Assembly: GCF_018417595.1 (NCBI RefSeq)
Contig: NZ_CP070982.1
Coordinates: forward strand, 1,637,501 to 1,701,500
DNA length: 64,000 bases
Direction of reading: 5' to 3'
DNA from: Pseudomonas entomophila
Lineage (GTDB): Bacteria; Pseudomonadota; Gammaproteobacteria; Pseudomonadales; Pseudomonadaceae
The notes under the pieces are model-generated. The model saw only the letters and a list, made by a program, of their open reading frames with translations, was not told the origin of the DNA and searched no databases. Made by a program: the position numbers and the translations under genes. Shown here piece by piece: positions 1-10,192 of this stretch; the first letter of the stretch is position 1; every line of letters starts with the position of its first letter.

Positions 1-144
1 GCCCAGGACGATCAGCGTCGTATCCTGACGCCGCGCCAGGCGCTGGATGCAGGGTCCGATTACCTGGTGATCGGCCGCCCGATCAGCCAGGCGGCGGATC
101 CGGCCAAGGCTTTGGCTGCCGTAGTGGCCGAGATTCGCGGCTGA
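1..144 (+). CDS. pyrF: Orotidine 5'-phosphate decarboxylase, C-terminal end (partial)
   Basis: Last 47 codons of a gene that begins before the window. PyrF decarboxylates OMP to UMP in the final step of pyrimidine synthesis. The visible tail reads LTPRQAL, then [13 protein letters not shown], then a helix ending VVAEIRG and TGA. The [11 protein letters not shown] stretch is the family's conserved phosphate-binding segment, with the Gly-Arg pair that grips the substrate phosphate. The frame is open from base 1. A REP pair lies about 70 bp after the stop. The family identity is clear, although the catalytic Asp-Lys-Asp region is outside the window. Confidence 0.9.
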   Translation, partial: AQDDQRRILTPRQALDAGSDYLVIGRPISQAADPAKALAAVVAEIRG

Positions 145-215
145 TTTGTAAGGGCCAGGGCCGCGTTGCGGCCCATCGCGGGGCAAAACAGAACCCATTG
201 ATTTGTCACGAGCTC

Positions 216-300
216 TGTAGGAGCGGCTTTAGCCGCGATCACCCGCGAAGCGGGTGGCCAGCACCGTGTTGTCTGCATCGCGGCTAAAGCCGCCCCTACA
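216..300. repeat. REP pair (inverted)
   Basis: Two head-to-head copies of the P. putida-type REP (TGTAGGAGCGGCTTTAGCCG and its inverse), separated by a spacer with its own GC-rich dyad. It sits between the convergent pyrF and the MDR oxidoreductase, where it could cap or stabilise both transcripts. Confidence 0.85.
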
Positions 301-341
301 GAGTGCTCTTTTCCCTGCGCCACAGCGCAGCCCCGAAGCCC

Positions 342-1343
342 TCAGACCTTCAGCACCAACTTGCCGAAGTTCTCACCGCTGAACAGCTTGAGCAAGGTTT
401 CCGGGAAGGTCTCCAGCCCCTCCACCACGTCCTCCTTGCTCTTGACCTTGCCGCTGGCCAGCCATCCAGCCATCTCCTGCGCAGCCTTGCCATACTCCTT
501 GACGTAATCCATGACCACGAAGCCTTCCATGCGTGCACGGTTCACCAGAAGCGACAGGTAGTTTGCCGGCCCCTTCACCGCCTCCTTGTTGTTGTACTGG
601 CTGATTGCGCCGCAGATCACTACCCGGGCCTTGAAACTGAGGCGCGAGAGCACGGCATCCAGAATGTCACCGCCGACGTTGTCGAAGTACACATCCACGC
701 CCTTGGGGCATTCGCGCTTGAGGCCGGCCAGCACGTCTTCGGCCTTGTAGTCGATGACCCCGTCGAAGCCCAGTTCATCCTTGAGGTACTGGCACTTCTG
801 CGCACCGCCGGCAATCCCGATCACCCGGCAACCCTTCAGCTTGGCAATTTGCCCGGCAATGCTGCCGACCGCGCCGGCGGCGCCTGAGATCACCACCGTC
901 TCGCCGGCCTTTGGCTGGCCGACATCGAGCAGGGCGAAGTAGGCGGTCATGCCGGTCATGCCCAGCGCGGAGAGATAGCGGGGTAGGGGGGCGAGCCTGG
1001 GGTCGATCTTGTACAGGCCCTGGGGCGCGCCCGTGTAGTAATCCTGCACGCCCAGCGCACCGTTCACATGGTCGCCGACCTTGAAGTCCGGATGCCTGGA
1101 GGCGATCACCTCGCCGACCCCCAGGGCACGCATCACCTGGCCAAGGGCCACGGGCGCAATATAGGACTTGCCCTCGTTCATCCAGCCGCGCATCGCGGGG
1201 TCCAGTGACAAGTAGAGGTTCTTCACCAGTACCTCGCCCTCGGCGGGTTGCTCGGTGGCGACCTCCTCATAGGTGAAGTCTTCGCGACGCACGGCGCCGA
1301 CCGGGCGCTTGGCAAGCAGGAAACGGCGGTTGCTGGTGGACAT
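342..1343 (-). CDS. NADP-dependent MDR-family oxidoreductase (leukotriene B4 dehydrogenase/CurA type)
   Basis: A 333-residue, zinc-free medium-chain reductase, the usual length for the family that reduces alpha,beta-unsaturated ketones and aldehydes with NADPH. The N-terminal GroES-like half contains SLDPAMRGWM (about 46-55), typical of the LTB4DH/CurA clade. The Rossmann half has the nucleotide loop AAGAVGS near residues 155-161 and YFDNVGG further on. The zinc-ligand Cys cluster of alcohol dehydrogenases is absent. It is convergent with pyrF and begins about 170 bp from the divergent SDR gene. The physiological substrate cannot be read from the sequence; a quinone or enal reductase role is equally possible. 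Confidence 0.87.
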   Translation of the reverse strand: MSTSNRRFLLAKRPVGAVRREDFTYEEVATEQPAEGEVLVKNLYLSLDPAMRGWMNEGKSYIAPVALGQVMRALGVGEVIASRHPDFKVGDHVNGALGVQDYYTGAPQGLYKIDPRLAPLPRYLSALGMTGMTAYFALLDVGQPKAGETVVISGAAGAVGSIAGQIAKLKGCRVIGIAGGAQKCQYLKDELGFDGVIDYKAEDVLAGLKRECPKGVDVYFDNVGGDILDAVLSRLSFKARVVICGAISQYNNKEAVKGPANYLSLLVNRARMEGFVVMDYVKEYGKAAQEMAGWLASGKVKSKEDVVEGLETFPETLLKLFSGENFGKLVLKV

Positions 1344-1517
1344 GGCGATATCTCCTGGAATGGGGTAGTCGGGGCAGGATGATCAGCTGCGATCCTGTCC
1401 TGCGTCACGCAAGATCACCGCGAACGATAGTAGTCCAACCGCAGTCCTGATGATGCTGCCCAGCCGGTTGGCAGGCTGACTAGACTCAGGCTCGAATCCA
1501 GTTCCCAGAAGGAGCCA

Positions 1518-2282
<765 letters not shown>

Positions 2283-2284
2283 GT

Positions 2285-3442
2285 TCAGGCCTGCTGTTGC
2301 CGTGGCATGCGCAAGCTTTTATGGAGTTGCAGGGCAACCAGCAGGCAGCCGCTTACCAGGCCGACGCCAAACAGTAGCAAAGCGCTGTTGGCCCCCAGGT
2401 GGTCGCTCAGCAGGCCCGTGAGGATCACTGGCAGGCTGAAGCCCAGGTAGGCCAGCAGAAAGAACCCGGCGCTGGCGCGGGTCTTCTCCTGGCCTGCCAG
2501 TTGATTAACCGCAGCCAGTCCGCCCAGGTAGATGAAGCCGTAGCAAGCGCTGCTGGCGGTGATCGCACCGATCAATACGCCGGCCAGGTTGCCGCTTGCC
2601 GCGCCCCAGGCTAACAATCCATAGCTGCATGGCAGGATCGACAACCCCAACAGCGTCGCCCGAGTGCTGGAAAGGCGGCGGGCGATGGGCTGGAACAACA
2701 GGCCGCAGCTGATCACGCAGAACGTCGAGAAACCCGACCAGGCGCTCAGGCCATGCGCGCGCAGGATACCCGGCAGCAGGGCGATGACCAGGCCGACACA
2801 GGCCCAGGCCAGCAGGATCGCAAAGCCGTAGGCCAGGCTCCCTGTGGGATAGTAGGGCAGGCGCAGCATGACGCCGCGCTGCGCCGGGCGAGGGTCAGGC
2901 AGACGCCAGACCAGGAGCAGGGCAATTGCAGCCAGTGCCAGTTGCAGGTGGAAGCTGCCAGGCGTGAGGGTGGGGCCGTGCAACAGGAACAGGCTGGTCA
3001 GTGCCGCCCCCAGGCCGAAGCCCAGGGAGGTGCTGGCGGTGACCCAGTTGGCCGCGCGGCTGCTGCGCTCGGGCGCCATCAATTCGCCCATGTAGGCGGT
3101 GGCCGTGGCCGAGGCCAGGCCGGTGCCCAGCCCCAGGAACAGGCGCGCCACGCCCAAGGCCTCCAGGCCGGGTGCCAGCAGCATGATCAGGGTGGCAATC
3201 ATCGACAGCCCCAGAGCCACGAGTATCAGCGGGCGTCGGCCGACCCGGTCGGCGAGGCCGCCGAGGGCCAGTAATACCGGCAGCACGCCGAGCACGTAGC
3301 CGGAAAAGGCCACGGCGGTGGCGGCCGCGCCGCGTCCGGACAAGTCGGCGTAGGCGATGTACAGGGGGGCTTGGAGGTTCACCGCAAGGGTGATCAGGCA
3401 AAGGGCAATGGCCAGCAAGGCCGGGGCATGACGAGAGGGCAT
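2285..3442 (-). CDS. MFS transporter (12-TM drug/metabolite efflux type)
   Basis: Major facilitator with about twelve hydrophobic segments. The loop between helices 2 and 3 reads GGLADRVGRRPL, the family signature. I place the start at MPSRHAPALL (385 residues), because the 26 residues of the longer reading are charged and not membrane-like. No convincing ribosome site supports either choice, so the start is uncertain by up to 78 bases. It is divergent from the MocR-type regulator about 120 bp away, which suggests that regulator controls it. Substrate unknown. Proton-driven export is inferred from the family. Confidence 0.82.
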   Translation of the reverse strand: MPSRHAPALLAIALCLITLAVNLQAPLYIAYADLSGRGAAATAVAFSGYVLGVLPVLLALGGLADRVGRRPLILVALGLSMIATLIMLLAPGLEALGVARLFLGLGTGLASATATAYMGELMAPERSSRAANWVTASTSLGFGLGAALTSLFLLHGPTLTPGSFHLQLALAAIALLLVWRLPDPRPAQRGVMLRLPYYPTGSLAYGFAILLAWACVGLVIALLPGILRAHGLSAWSGFSTFCVISCGLLFQPIARRLSSTRATLLGLSILPCSYGLLAWGAASGNLAGVLIGAITASSACYGFIYLGGLAAVNQLAGQEKTRASAGFFLLAYLGFSLPVILTGLLSDHLGANSALLLFGVGLVSGCLLVALQLHKSLRMPRQQQA

Positions 3443-3560
3443 CGCAAGCATCCGTGGAGGAGTGTCCGGTGCAGCTTCGAGGTCGTGGCCTTTCTTCGAC
3501 AAGGCACACACGCGGCGCATTTGTGATTAACTGTTTGCCCGAAAACAGCGAACACTTGCC

Positions 3561-4958
3561 ATGCGCCTCGAACTCGACCGGCTTCACCCTTCGCCGTTGG
3601 TCCAGCAACTGACCGGGCAATTGCAGGCTTGGATTGAGCAGCAGCGCTTGCGTCCCGGCGCGCGTCTACCCTCGATCCGTGCTCTTGCGCGGGACCATGG
3701 GGTGAGCGCGTCCTGCGTGATCGAGGCCTACGATCGGCTGGTCGCCAGCGGTTGGCTGGAAGCGCGCCACGGAACGGGCTTTTTCGTGGCGGAGCGCAAG
3801 CCGGGATTGCAGGCTGATGTGGGGGTGGCCTGGGGCGAGGGCATCGACGGTCGTTGGCGGCAGTTTCGTGAAGGGCACGACGAGTTGCTCAAGCTGGGGT
3901 GTGGCTGGCTGCCGGTGGCCTGGCGCGCCGAGGCTGAGCTGGCCCAGGCGGTGCGCCAGGTAAGCCGTGGTGCGGCAGAGGCGTTGTTCGACTACTGCCC
4001 GCCGTTGGGGCTCGCCAGCCTGCGCCTGCAGTTGCACAAGGGCTTGGCGAAGCTCGACATTGCGGCTTCACCTGAGCGTATCCTGACCACCCAGGGGGCC
4101 AGCCATGCCCTCGACCTGTTGGTACGCACCCTGCTGGCACCCGGCGATACCGTGCTGGTGGAGCGTCCCGGCTATTACAACCTGTATAACCTGCTGCGTC
4201 TGCATCAGGTCAAAATGCTCGAAGTGCCGCGCACGGCCACCGGGCCGGACCTGCCGGCGCTCGAGCGCCTGCTGGCCGAACACCGGCCACGCTGCCTGTT
4301 CACCAACAGCCTGTACCAGAACCCCACAGGCTCCAGCCTGACACCCAAGGTGGCCTACCGCCTGCTGGAACTGGCGCGCGAGCATGATGTGCGGATCATC
4401 GAGGACGATCTCTACGCCGACTTCCAGAATGGCGCGGCGACGCGCCTGGCGACGCTCGACAGTGATCAGCGGGTTATCTATGTGGGCAGTTTTTCCAAGA
4501 CCCTCAGCTGTTCATTGCGCGTCGGTTATGTGGTGGCCGAAGAGGCGCTGGTGGCTCGCCTGGCCGAGCTGAAGATGGTCAGCGGCATCGGCACCTCACG
4601 CTTCGCCGAGCAGGTGGTCGGGCAGATGCTTGCCAATGGCAGCTACCGCAAAAGCGTGCAGCGCCTGCGCGTGCGCCTCGGACAGCACATGGCGAAGGCG
4701 CTTGGGCAGTTGGAGGCCTGTGGTTGGGAGGTGTTCTGCGAACCGTTCGGCGGCATGTTCGTCTGGGCTCGCTCGCCTGGACGCGATTTCGCCGAGCTGG
4801 AGCAACTGGCGCTGGAGCAGGGCGTGCTGTTGACGCCGGGCAGTGCCTTCGACCCGCAAGGGGGGGCAAGCGACTGGCTGCGGATCAATGTCGCCTATGG
4901 GCAGGACGTCCGCGCCCAGACCTTCTTCCAGCACGCCGGGCGACCTTCAGCAATCTGA
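3561..4958 (+). CDS. MocR-type transcriptional regulator (GntR wHTH plus aminotransferase fold)
   Basis: A 465-residue fusion. Residues 1-75 are a GntR winged helix (RLPSIRALARDHGVSASCVIEAYDRL), and residues from about 115 form a class I aminotransferase-like domain. The PLP-anchoring Lys is visible in SFSKTLS, near residue 313. The GGMFVWAR and LTPGSAF strands are also typical. MocR proteins use PLP, sometimes with an amino acid or amine, as effector rather than as a catalyst. It is divergent from the MFS gene at 2285-3442, so that pump is the probable target. The GntR part and the PLP Lys make the assignment firm; the ligand is not deducible. Confidence 0.9.
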   Translation: MRLELDRLHPSPLVQQLTGQLQAWIEQQRLRPGARLPSIRALARDHGVSASCVIEAYDRLVASGWLEARHGTGFFVAERKPGLQADVGVAWGEGIDGRWRQFREGHDELLKLGCGWLPVAWRAEAELAQAVRQVSRGAAEALFDYCPPLGLASLRLQLHKGLAKLDIAASPERILTTQGASHALDLLVRTLLAPGDTVLVERPGYYNLYNLLRLHQVKMLEVPRTATGPDLPALERLLAEHRPRCLFTNSLYQNPTGSSLTPKVAYRLLELAREHDVRIIEDDLYADFQNGAATRLATLDSDQRVIYVGSFSKTLSCSLRVGYVVAEEALVARLAELKMVSGIGTSRFAEQVVGQMLANGSYRKSVQRLRVRLGQHMAKALGQLEACGWEVFCEPFGGMFVWARSPGRDFAELEQLALEQGVLLTPGSAFDPQGGASDWLRINVAYGQDVRAQTFFQHAGRPSAI

Positions 4959-5072
4959 AAACGACAGGTTCATAGCTATTTGACACCATTGCCTCGTTCG
5001 GCTCTTGTGAGGGTGTCGATGCCATTGTCACTCTTGTAGTTCGGAACAGTCCGGCAACGCGAGGGGGGAACG

Positions 5073-7013
5073 GTGATGGTGGCGACCCGGCACGGTGTAC
5101 TGGCCAACCTGGGCATGGCCCGCAAGCTTGGCCTGGGTTTCGCGTTGGTTCTGCTGCTGACGCTGGTGGTGGCTGTGATCGGCGTGTACGCGCTGAGCAG
5201 TATCGGCCAGCGCTTCGACGGGCTTAGGCAGATGGCGCAGTTCAACGCCGAGCTGTCGAGGCTGCGCCAGCATGAGCAAGCTTTTGCCCTGCGTTCGGAC
5301 ATCAAGGAGGCCGAGGCCTTGCGCGGTGGGTTGAAAAACCTGCTGGAACGAGCCCAGGCCGTGCCTGCACTGGCGTCCGCGCAAGCAGACCTGTCCGCCT
5401 ACGGCCAGGCGTTCGACCAGTTCGTCCAGGCGGTGCAGGCCAAGGAACTGGCGCTGGACATGGCCAGTTGGTCGGTCTCCAGCGTGGCCAACAACCTCGA
5501 TGTGCTTCAGGCGGGCCTGGCCGATGACGGCAGCTACACCCTCAAGCAGTCCCAGGGGCAGCAGGGGGCTGAATTTCTCGAGCAGGCGGGCCAGGTGGGG
5601 CAGGTCTCACGGTTGATGCTGCAGGCCATGGACGAAGCCCGGGTGCGCCTGGACCAGAGCCGCAAAGGCGTCGAGGCTGGCCAGGGGCGAATCGCCCAGA
5701 CGGTCGAGGCAGCAAGCCTGGTCGAGCAGCTCAAGGGGACGGTCAGCGACGCGGGTTACCAGAGTGTGCTCGGCGAAGTGGCCGGGCATATCGCCAGTTT
5801 TTCCGAGAAGCTCAACGAGTACACCGACCTGTTGAGCCAGGAGCAGGGCATCAAGGCCCAGTTGCAAGGCAGGGCCGAGCAGGCCACGGCGCAGGTCGAC
5901 CAGGCATACGCGGCCCAGGAGCAGGCAATGCAGGGCGAGTTGGCGCGCAACCTCGTGGCCATCGCGCTCGCCACGGCCCTGGCGTTACTGGTGGGGGTGC
6001 TGGCGGCCTGGCTGATTACCCGTGCCGTGGTCGCGCCACTCAGGCGAGTGATCGCCCGGGCCCGGCGCATTGCCGCAGGTGAACTGGGTTTCGAGGCCGA
6101 GTTGCCGCGCAAGGATGAAGTAGGGCAACTGTTGCAGGCGATGCAGCAGATGGCCGAAGGCTTGTCCGGCGTGGTCAGTGGCTTGCAGCAGGGGATCGAG
6201 CAACTGGCCGGCAGCGCGCAGGCATTGTCGGCGGTCACCGAGCAGACCAATCGTGAGGTCGGCAGCCAGAAGGACGAAACCGAGCAGGTGGCCACCGCCA
6301 TGCAGCAGATGACCGCCACGGTGCACGATGTGGCACGCAATGCCGAGCAGGCGGCGCAAGCCGCGCAGGCCGCCGACGACAAGGTTGGCTCGGGGCAGCA
6401 GGTGGTGCGCCAGAGCATGCAGCGCATCGAGCAGTTGGCGGCGGCGGCTGAAACGGCCAGCAATGGCATCGACAGCCTCAGTGCCGAGATCCACACCATC
6501 GGTGGTGTGCTGGAGGTGATCAAGAGTGTCGCCGAGCAGACCAACCTGCTGGCGCTCAATGCCGCCATCGAAGCAGCCAGGGCGGGAGAGCAGGGTCGTG
6601 GCTTTGCCGTGGTGGCCGACGAGGTGCGGGCCTTGGCCCGACGCACCCAGCAATCCACCGAGGAGATCGAGCGCCTGGTGGCCAGCCTGCGCGGCAACGC
6701 CCAGCAGTCGGTGGCGCAGATTCGCGGCAGCACCGAGCTGGTGCGCCTGGCGGTGGCCGATGCGCTGCAGACCGAGAGTGCCCTGGGCAGCATTGCCGCG
6801 GCGGTGTCGTTGATCCAGCAGATGAACCAGCAGATTGCCGCGGCGGCCGAGCAGCAAAGCTCGGTGGCCGAAGAGATCAGCCGCAGTGTCACTCAGATTC
6901 GCGGCAGTGCCGATCAGGCGGCCTTGGCCATGGAGGACAACGCCCGGTCAAGTGTTGAGCTTGCCCGGCTGGGGGATGACTTGAAGGGGATGGTGGGGCA
7001 TTTTCGCGTGTGA
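5073..7013 (+). CDS. Methyl-accepting chemotaxis protein with large periplasmic (HBM-like) sensor
   Basis: A 646-residue chemoreceptor. TM1 lies at about 18-41, followed by a helical periplasmic domain of about 250 residues, then TM2 at about 294-318. The HAMP domain (about 318-370, including [15 protein letters not shown]) leads into a long coiled coil with the conserved signalling tip [20 protein letters not shown] near 487-506. The size and all-helical character of the sensor match the helical bimodular (HBM) class known from McpS-type receptors, which bind organic acids; that sub-assignment is inference. The start could be GTG 5073 or the adjacent ATG 5076, both after a GAGGGGGGAA ribosome site. 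Ligand unknown. Confidence 0.93.
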   Translation: MMVATRHGVLANLGMARKLGLGFALVLLLTLVVAVIGVYALSSIGQRFDGLRQMAQFNAELSRLRQHEQAFALRSDIKEAEALRGGLKNLLERAQAVPALASAQADLSAYGQAFDQFVQAVQAKELALDMASWSVSSVANNLDVLQAGLADDGSYTLKQSQGQQGAEFLEQAGQVGQVSRLMLQAMDEARVRLDQSRKGVEAGQGRIAQTVEAASLVEQLKGTVSDAGYQSVLGEVAGHIASFSEKLNEYTDLLSQEQGIKAQLQGRAEQATAQVDQAYAAQEQAMQGELARNLVAIALATALALLVGVLAAWLITRAVVAPLRRVIARARRIAAGELGFEAELPRKDEVGQLLQAMQQMAEGLSGVVSGLQQGIEQLAGSAQALSAVTEQTNREVGSQKDETEQVATAMQQMTATVHDVARNAEQAAQAAQAADDKVGSGQQVVRQSMQRIEQLAAAAETASNGIDSLSAEIHTIGGVLEVIKSVAEQTNLLALNAAIEAARAGEQGRGFAVVADEVRALARRTQQSTEEIERLVASLRGNAQQSVAQIRGSTELVRLAVADALQTESALGSIAAAVSLIQQMNQQIAAAAEQQSSVAEEISRSVTQIRGSADQAALAMEDNARSSVELARLGDDLKGMVGHFRV

Positions 7014-7027
7014 CGCCCGCAAAGCCC

Positions 7028-7054
7028 GCTTCGCCGGCAGGCCGGCTCCTACAG
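7028..7054. repeat. Single REP copy
   Basis: CTTCGCCGGCAGGCCGGCTCCTACAGG, a single P. putida-type REP palindrome between the convergent chemoreceptor and BenE genes. Confidence 0.7.
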
Positions 7055-7092
7055 GTGTCCGGTAGGCGCCGGGTTGCCGGTGAACGACAGTT

Positions 7093-8283
7093 TCAACCTT
7101 TGCGTGGGCTCAGGATCAGCAGGGTCAACACCCCCGCGACGATCCCCCAGAACGCCGACCCGATCGAGAACAGGGTGAAGCCCGACGCCGTCACCATGAA
7201 CGTGATCAGCGCCGCCTCGCGTTCACGGGCCTCGCCCATGGCCACGCTCAGGCCGTTCATGATCGAGCCGAACAGAGCCAGCGCGGCGATCGACAGCACC
7301 AGCTCCTTGGGCAGCGCGCCGAACAGCGCCGCCAGGGTGGCGCCGAAGGTGCCGGCCACGCCATAGAAGATCCCGCACCAGACCGCCGCGGTATAGCGCT
7401 TGGCCGGGTCTTCATGGGCATGCGGGCCGGTGCAGATCGCCGCGCTGATCGCCGCCAGATTGATGCCGTGGGAGCCGAACGGTGCCAGCAGCAACGAGGC
7501 GAATCCGGTGGCCGAGATCAGGGGCGATGCGGGCACCTGGTAACCGTCGGCGCGCAGCACGGCGATCCCTGGCATGTTCTGCGAGGTCATGGCCACGACG
7601 AACAGCGGGATACCGATGCTGATGGTCGCCGCCAGCGAGAAGCTTGGGGTGGTCCACACCGGCGTGGCGATTTCCAGTTGGAAACCGCTGAAGTCCAGCA
7701 GCCCCAGGGCACCGGACAGCGCCGTGCCGACCAGCAGCGCGGCGAGCACGCAATAGCGTGGCGACAGGCGTTTGACCAGCAGGTAGCTGAAGAACATGCC
7801 CAGCACCAGCAGGGTGCGGTGCTGCGCGGCGACGAAGATCTCGCTGCCGATCTTGAACAGGATGCCGGCCAGCAATGCCGAGGCCAGCGAAGCGGGGATG
7901 CGCCTGACCAGGCGCTCGAAGCTGCCGGTCAGCCCACAGATCAGCACCAGCACGGCGCAGGTGATGTAGGCGCCGATGGCCTCGCTGTAGCTGACACCGC
8001 CCAGGCTGGTGATCAGCAGCGCCGCGCCAGGTGTCGACCAGGCCACCGTGATGGGGGTGCGATAACGCAGCGACAGGCCGATGCTGCACGCCGCCATGCC
8101 GATCGACAGTGCCCAGATCCACGATGAGATCTGCGCACTGGTGAGCCCCGCCGCCTGGCCGGCCTGGAACATCAGCACCAGGGAGCTGGTATAGCCGGTG
8201 AGCATGGCGATGAAGCCGGCGACCACCGCCGACGGGGAGCTGTCCGCCAGCGGCCGCAGGCGCGCGGAGGTGGCATCGGTCAT
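7093..8283 (-). CDS. BenE-family benzoate/H+ symporter-like transporter
   Basis: A 396-residue membrane protein with about twelve hydrophobic segments and the BenE layout. It opens GFIAMLTGYTSSLVLMFQAG, followed by the TPITVAWSTPGAAL motif in the third helix region and the PFGSHGINLAAISAAIC segment. The family belongs to the nucleobase/SulP-like fold and imports benzoate with protons. No benzoate degradation genes are in the window, so the substrate may differ. It is convergent with the chemoreceptor and divergent from the GST gene. Family is certain, substrate is not. Confidence 0.88.
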   Translation of the reverse strand: MTDATSARLRPLADSSPSAVVAGFIAMLTGYTSSLVLMFQAGQAAGLTSAQISSWIWALSIGMAACSIGLSLRYRTPITVAWSTPGAALLITSLGGVSYSEAIGAYITCAVLVLICGLTGSFERLVRRIPASLASALLAGILFKIGSEIFVAAQHRTLLVLGMFFSYLLVKRLSPRYCVLAALLVGTALSGALGLLDFSGFQLEIATPVWTTPSFSLAATISIGIPLFVVAMTSQNMPGIAVLRADGYQVPASPLISATGFASLLLAPFGSHGINLAAISAAICTGPHAHEDPAKRYTAAVWCGIFYGVAGTFGATLAALFGALPKELVLSIAALALFGSIMNGLSVAMGEAREREAALITFMVTASGFTLFSIGSAFWGIVAGVLTLLILSPRKG

Positions 8284-8428
8284 GGGGTAATTCCTTGTAC
8301 AGGTGTCAGCATTTTTTGCAGGCTACCGCGTCATGAGGCGTTTCTTGCCATACAGCAGCCATTGCATTTAACCGTACAGTCGCCAACTATTGGCCTCGGA
8401 TAGGCAACTGCGTGAAAGGGGAGGGGCG

Positions 8429-9031
8429 ATGTACAAGGTGTATGGGGATTACCAGTCGGGCAACTGCTACAAGGTCAAGCTGATGCTCAGCCTGCTTGAC
8501 CGCCCGTATGAGTGGCATTCGGTGGATATTCTCAAGGGCGAAACCGAGACCCCCGAGTTCCTGGCCATGAACCCCAACGGCAAGGTGCCGGTGCTGCAAC
8601 TGGAGGATGGCACCTGCTTGTGGGAGTCCAACGCGATTCTCAACTTCCTGGCCGACGGCAGCGAGTTCCTGCCCAGCGAACCGCGCCTGCGTACCCAAGT
8701 GCTGCAGTGGCAGTTCTTCGAGCAGTACAGCCATGAGCCGTATATTGCCGTGGCGCGTTTCATCCAGTTCTACCTGGGGCTGCCGGACGAACGCATCGAG
8801 GAGTATCGCAAGCTGCACAAGGGCGGGTACAAAGCGCTCAAGGTGATGGAGCGGCAGTTGCAGATGACCCCATACCTGGTCGGGGACCAGTATTCGATTG
8901 CCGATGTAGCGTTGTATGCCTACACCCATGTGGCACATCAAGGCGGGTTCGACCTGGCCGATTATCCGGCGGTGAGAGCCTGGCTGGAGCGGGTGGCCAG
9001 CCATCCGCGGCATGTGCCGCTGGCTGATTGA
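8429..9031 (+). CDS. Glutathione S-transferase family protein
   Basis: A 200-residue two-domain GST. The N-terminal thioredoxin-fold half begins YKVYGDYQSGNCYKVKLML and carries the cis-Pro in NGKVPVLQLEDG, then the ESNAIL stretch that binds the gamma-glutamyl group. The C-terminal half is helical, with YSIADVALYAYTH as the N-capping box region. The start at 8429 follows AAAGGGGAGGGG; upstream in-frame codons lack a ribosome site. The SGNCYK motif puts a Ser/Cys where catalytic Ser or Cys sits in bacterial theta/beta types. Monocistronic, followed by a REP pair. Substrate unknown. Confidence 0.88.
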   Translation: MYKVYGDYQSGNCYKVKLMLSLLDRPYEWHSVDILKGETETPEFLAMNPNGKVPVLQLEDGTCLWESNAILNFLADGSEFLPSEPRLRTQVLQWQFFEQYSHEPYIAVARFIQFYLGLPDERIEEYRKLHKGGYKALKVMERQLQMTPYLVGDQYSIADVALYAYTHVAHQGGFDLADYPAVRAWLERVASHPRHVPLAD

Positions 9032-9038
9032 AGTTGTA

Positions 9039-9136
9039 CCGGCCTCTTCGCGGGTAAACCCGCTCCCACAGGTGCGCCACCGTTTTCAGATCCGGTGGCG
9101 TATCTGTGGGAGCGGGTTTACCCGCGAAAGGGGCTG
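9039..9136. repeat. REP pair (inverted)
   Basis: Two facing REP copies of the CTTCGCGGGTAAACCCGCTCCCACAGG sub-type with a 30-bp spacer, between the convergent GST and glutaredoxin genes. Confidence 0.88.
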
Positions 9137-9146
9137 AAAATTTCTA

Positions 9147-9518
9147 TCAGACTGCCGCGAAGCGTTTGTCCAGGTAAGCGATGATATCCTTGGATTCGTA
9201 CATCCAGGTGACCTTGTCGCCTTCCTCGATGCGCAGGCACGGCACCTTCACCCGGCCACCGCCTTCGAGCAGCGCCTGACGGTGCTGCGGGTCGTTCTTC
9301 GCATCACGCAGCGTCACCGGCACATTGAGCCGGTGCAGGGTGCGGCGGGTCTTGACGCAGAACGGGCAGGCATGGAACTGGTACAGCGCGAGGCCTTTGG
9401 CCTCCTGCTCGACACCGGCCTGGGCCGCGGCATCGCGCTTTTTCTTGGCCGGGCGGCTGATCCAGTCAGCGAACACGATGAGCTGGCCGAGGCCGACCCG
9501 CAGGGCTTTGACGATCAT
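9147..9518 (-). CDS. Glutaredoxin-family thiol protein with N-terminal extension
   Basis: A 123-residue protein: about 45 residues of hydrophobic then Lys-rich leader (GLGQLIVFADW, then RPAKKKRD), followed by a glutaredoxin domain. The redox motif CPFC is near residue 54, the cis-Pro is in VKVPCLRIEEG, and the C-terminal ESKDIIAYLDKRF resembles the GST-like Grx. The start is ATG 9518, because AGGAG lies 6 bases upstream; a TTG two codons earlier lies too close. The leader may be an amphipathic membrane contact, which is inference. It lies downstream of folE but is separated from it by a strong terminator, so it probably has its own promoter. Confidence 0.85.
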   Translation of the reverse strand: MIVKALRVGLGQLIVFADWISRPAKKKRDAAAQAGVEQEAKGLALYQFHACPFCVKTRRTLHRLNVPVTLRDAKNDPQHRQALLEGGGRVKVPCLRIEEGDKVTWMYESKDIIAYLDKRFAAV

Positions 9519-9535
9519 GGGCAACTCCTGAAATG

Positions 9536-9562
9536 AAAAAGCCGACCCCAGTGGGTCGGCTC
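9536..9562 (-). terminator. Rho-independent terminator of folE
   Basis: Read on the - strand, GAGCCGACCC and GGGGTCGGC pair around a three-base loop and are followed by TTTTT. It sits in the 60-bp gap between the folE stop and the glutaredoxin start. Confidence 0.85.
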
Positions 9563-9577
9563 CGGATCACAGGCCGA

Positions 9578-10123
9578 TCACTTGATCAGGCTGAGGAACT
9601 CGCTGCGGGTGGAGGCGTTCTCGCGGAACTCGCCGAGCATCACCGAGGTGAGCATGGTCGAGTTCTGCTTTTCGACGCCGCGCATCATCATGCACATATG
9701 CTTGGCTTCGATGACCACGGCCACGCCCGCGGCGCCGGTCACCTGCTGGACGGCTTCGGCGATCTGGCGGCTGAGGTTCTCCTGGATCTGCAGGCGACGG
9801 GCGAACATGTCGACGATCCGCGCAACCTTCGACAGGCCGAGCACCTTGCCCTGGGGCAGGTAGGCGACATGGGCCTTGCCGATGAACGGCAGCATGTGGT
9901 GTTCGCACATCGAGTACAGCTCGATGTCGCGGACCAGCACCATTTCGCTGTTGTCGGAGCTGAACAGCGCACCGTTGGTCACTTCTTCCAGGGTCTGCTC
10001 ATAACCGCGGCAAAGGTATTTCATGGCCTTCGCAGCCCGTTTCGGCGTGTCGAGCAGGCCTTCGCGGGAGACGTCCTCGCCCAGCTGGCTGAGGATCTCG
10101 GTGTAGTTCTGTTCCAGGGACAT
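9578..10123 (-). CDS. folE: GTP cyclohydrolase I
   Basis: Converts GTP to 7,8-dihydroneopterin triphosphate, the first step of tetrahydrofolate synthesis. The 181-residue protein starts [11 protein letters not shown]. The zinc site is visible as Cys and His of MCEHHMLPF plus the second Cys of [15 protein letters not shown] and the C-terminal [10 protein letters not shown] are typical. It is a short FolE, close to the E. coli FolE2-unrelated classical type. I prefer the ATG at 10123 over an upstream in-frame codon because homologues begin there. A clear terminator follows the stop. Pseudomonads usually carry more than one folE copy; which one this is cannot be told here. Confidence 0.95.
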   Translation of the reverse strand: MSLEQNYTEILSQLGEDVSREGLLDTPKRAAKAMKYLCRGYEQTLEEVTNGALFSSDNSEMVLVRDIELYSMCEHHMLPFIGKAHVAYLPQGKVLGLSKVARIVDMFARRLQIQENLSRQIAEAVQQVTGAAGVAVVIEAKHMCMMMRGVEKQNSTMLTSVMLGEFRENASTRSEFLSLIK

Positions 10124-10192
10124 GGATCTACCTGTGGAAAATTTCGCAAAGACGAAGGGTACGGCGCCAAGCACGGCGCTGCAAGCGCGATG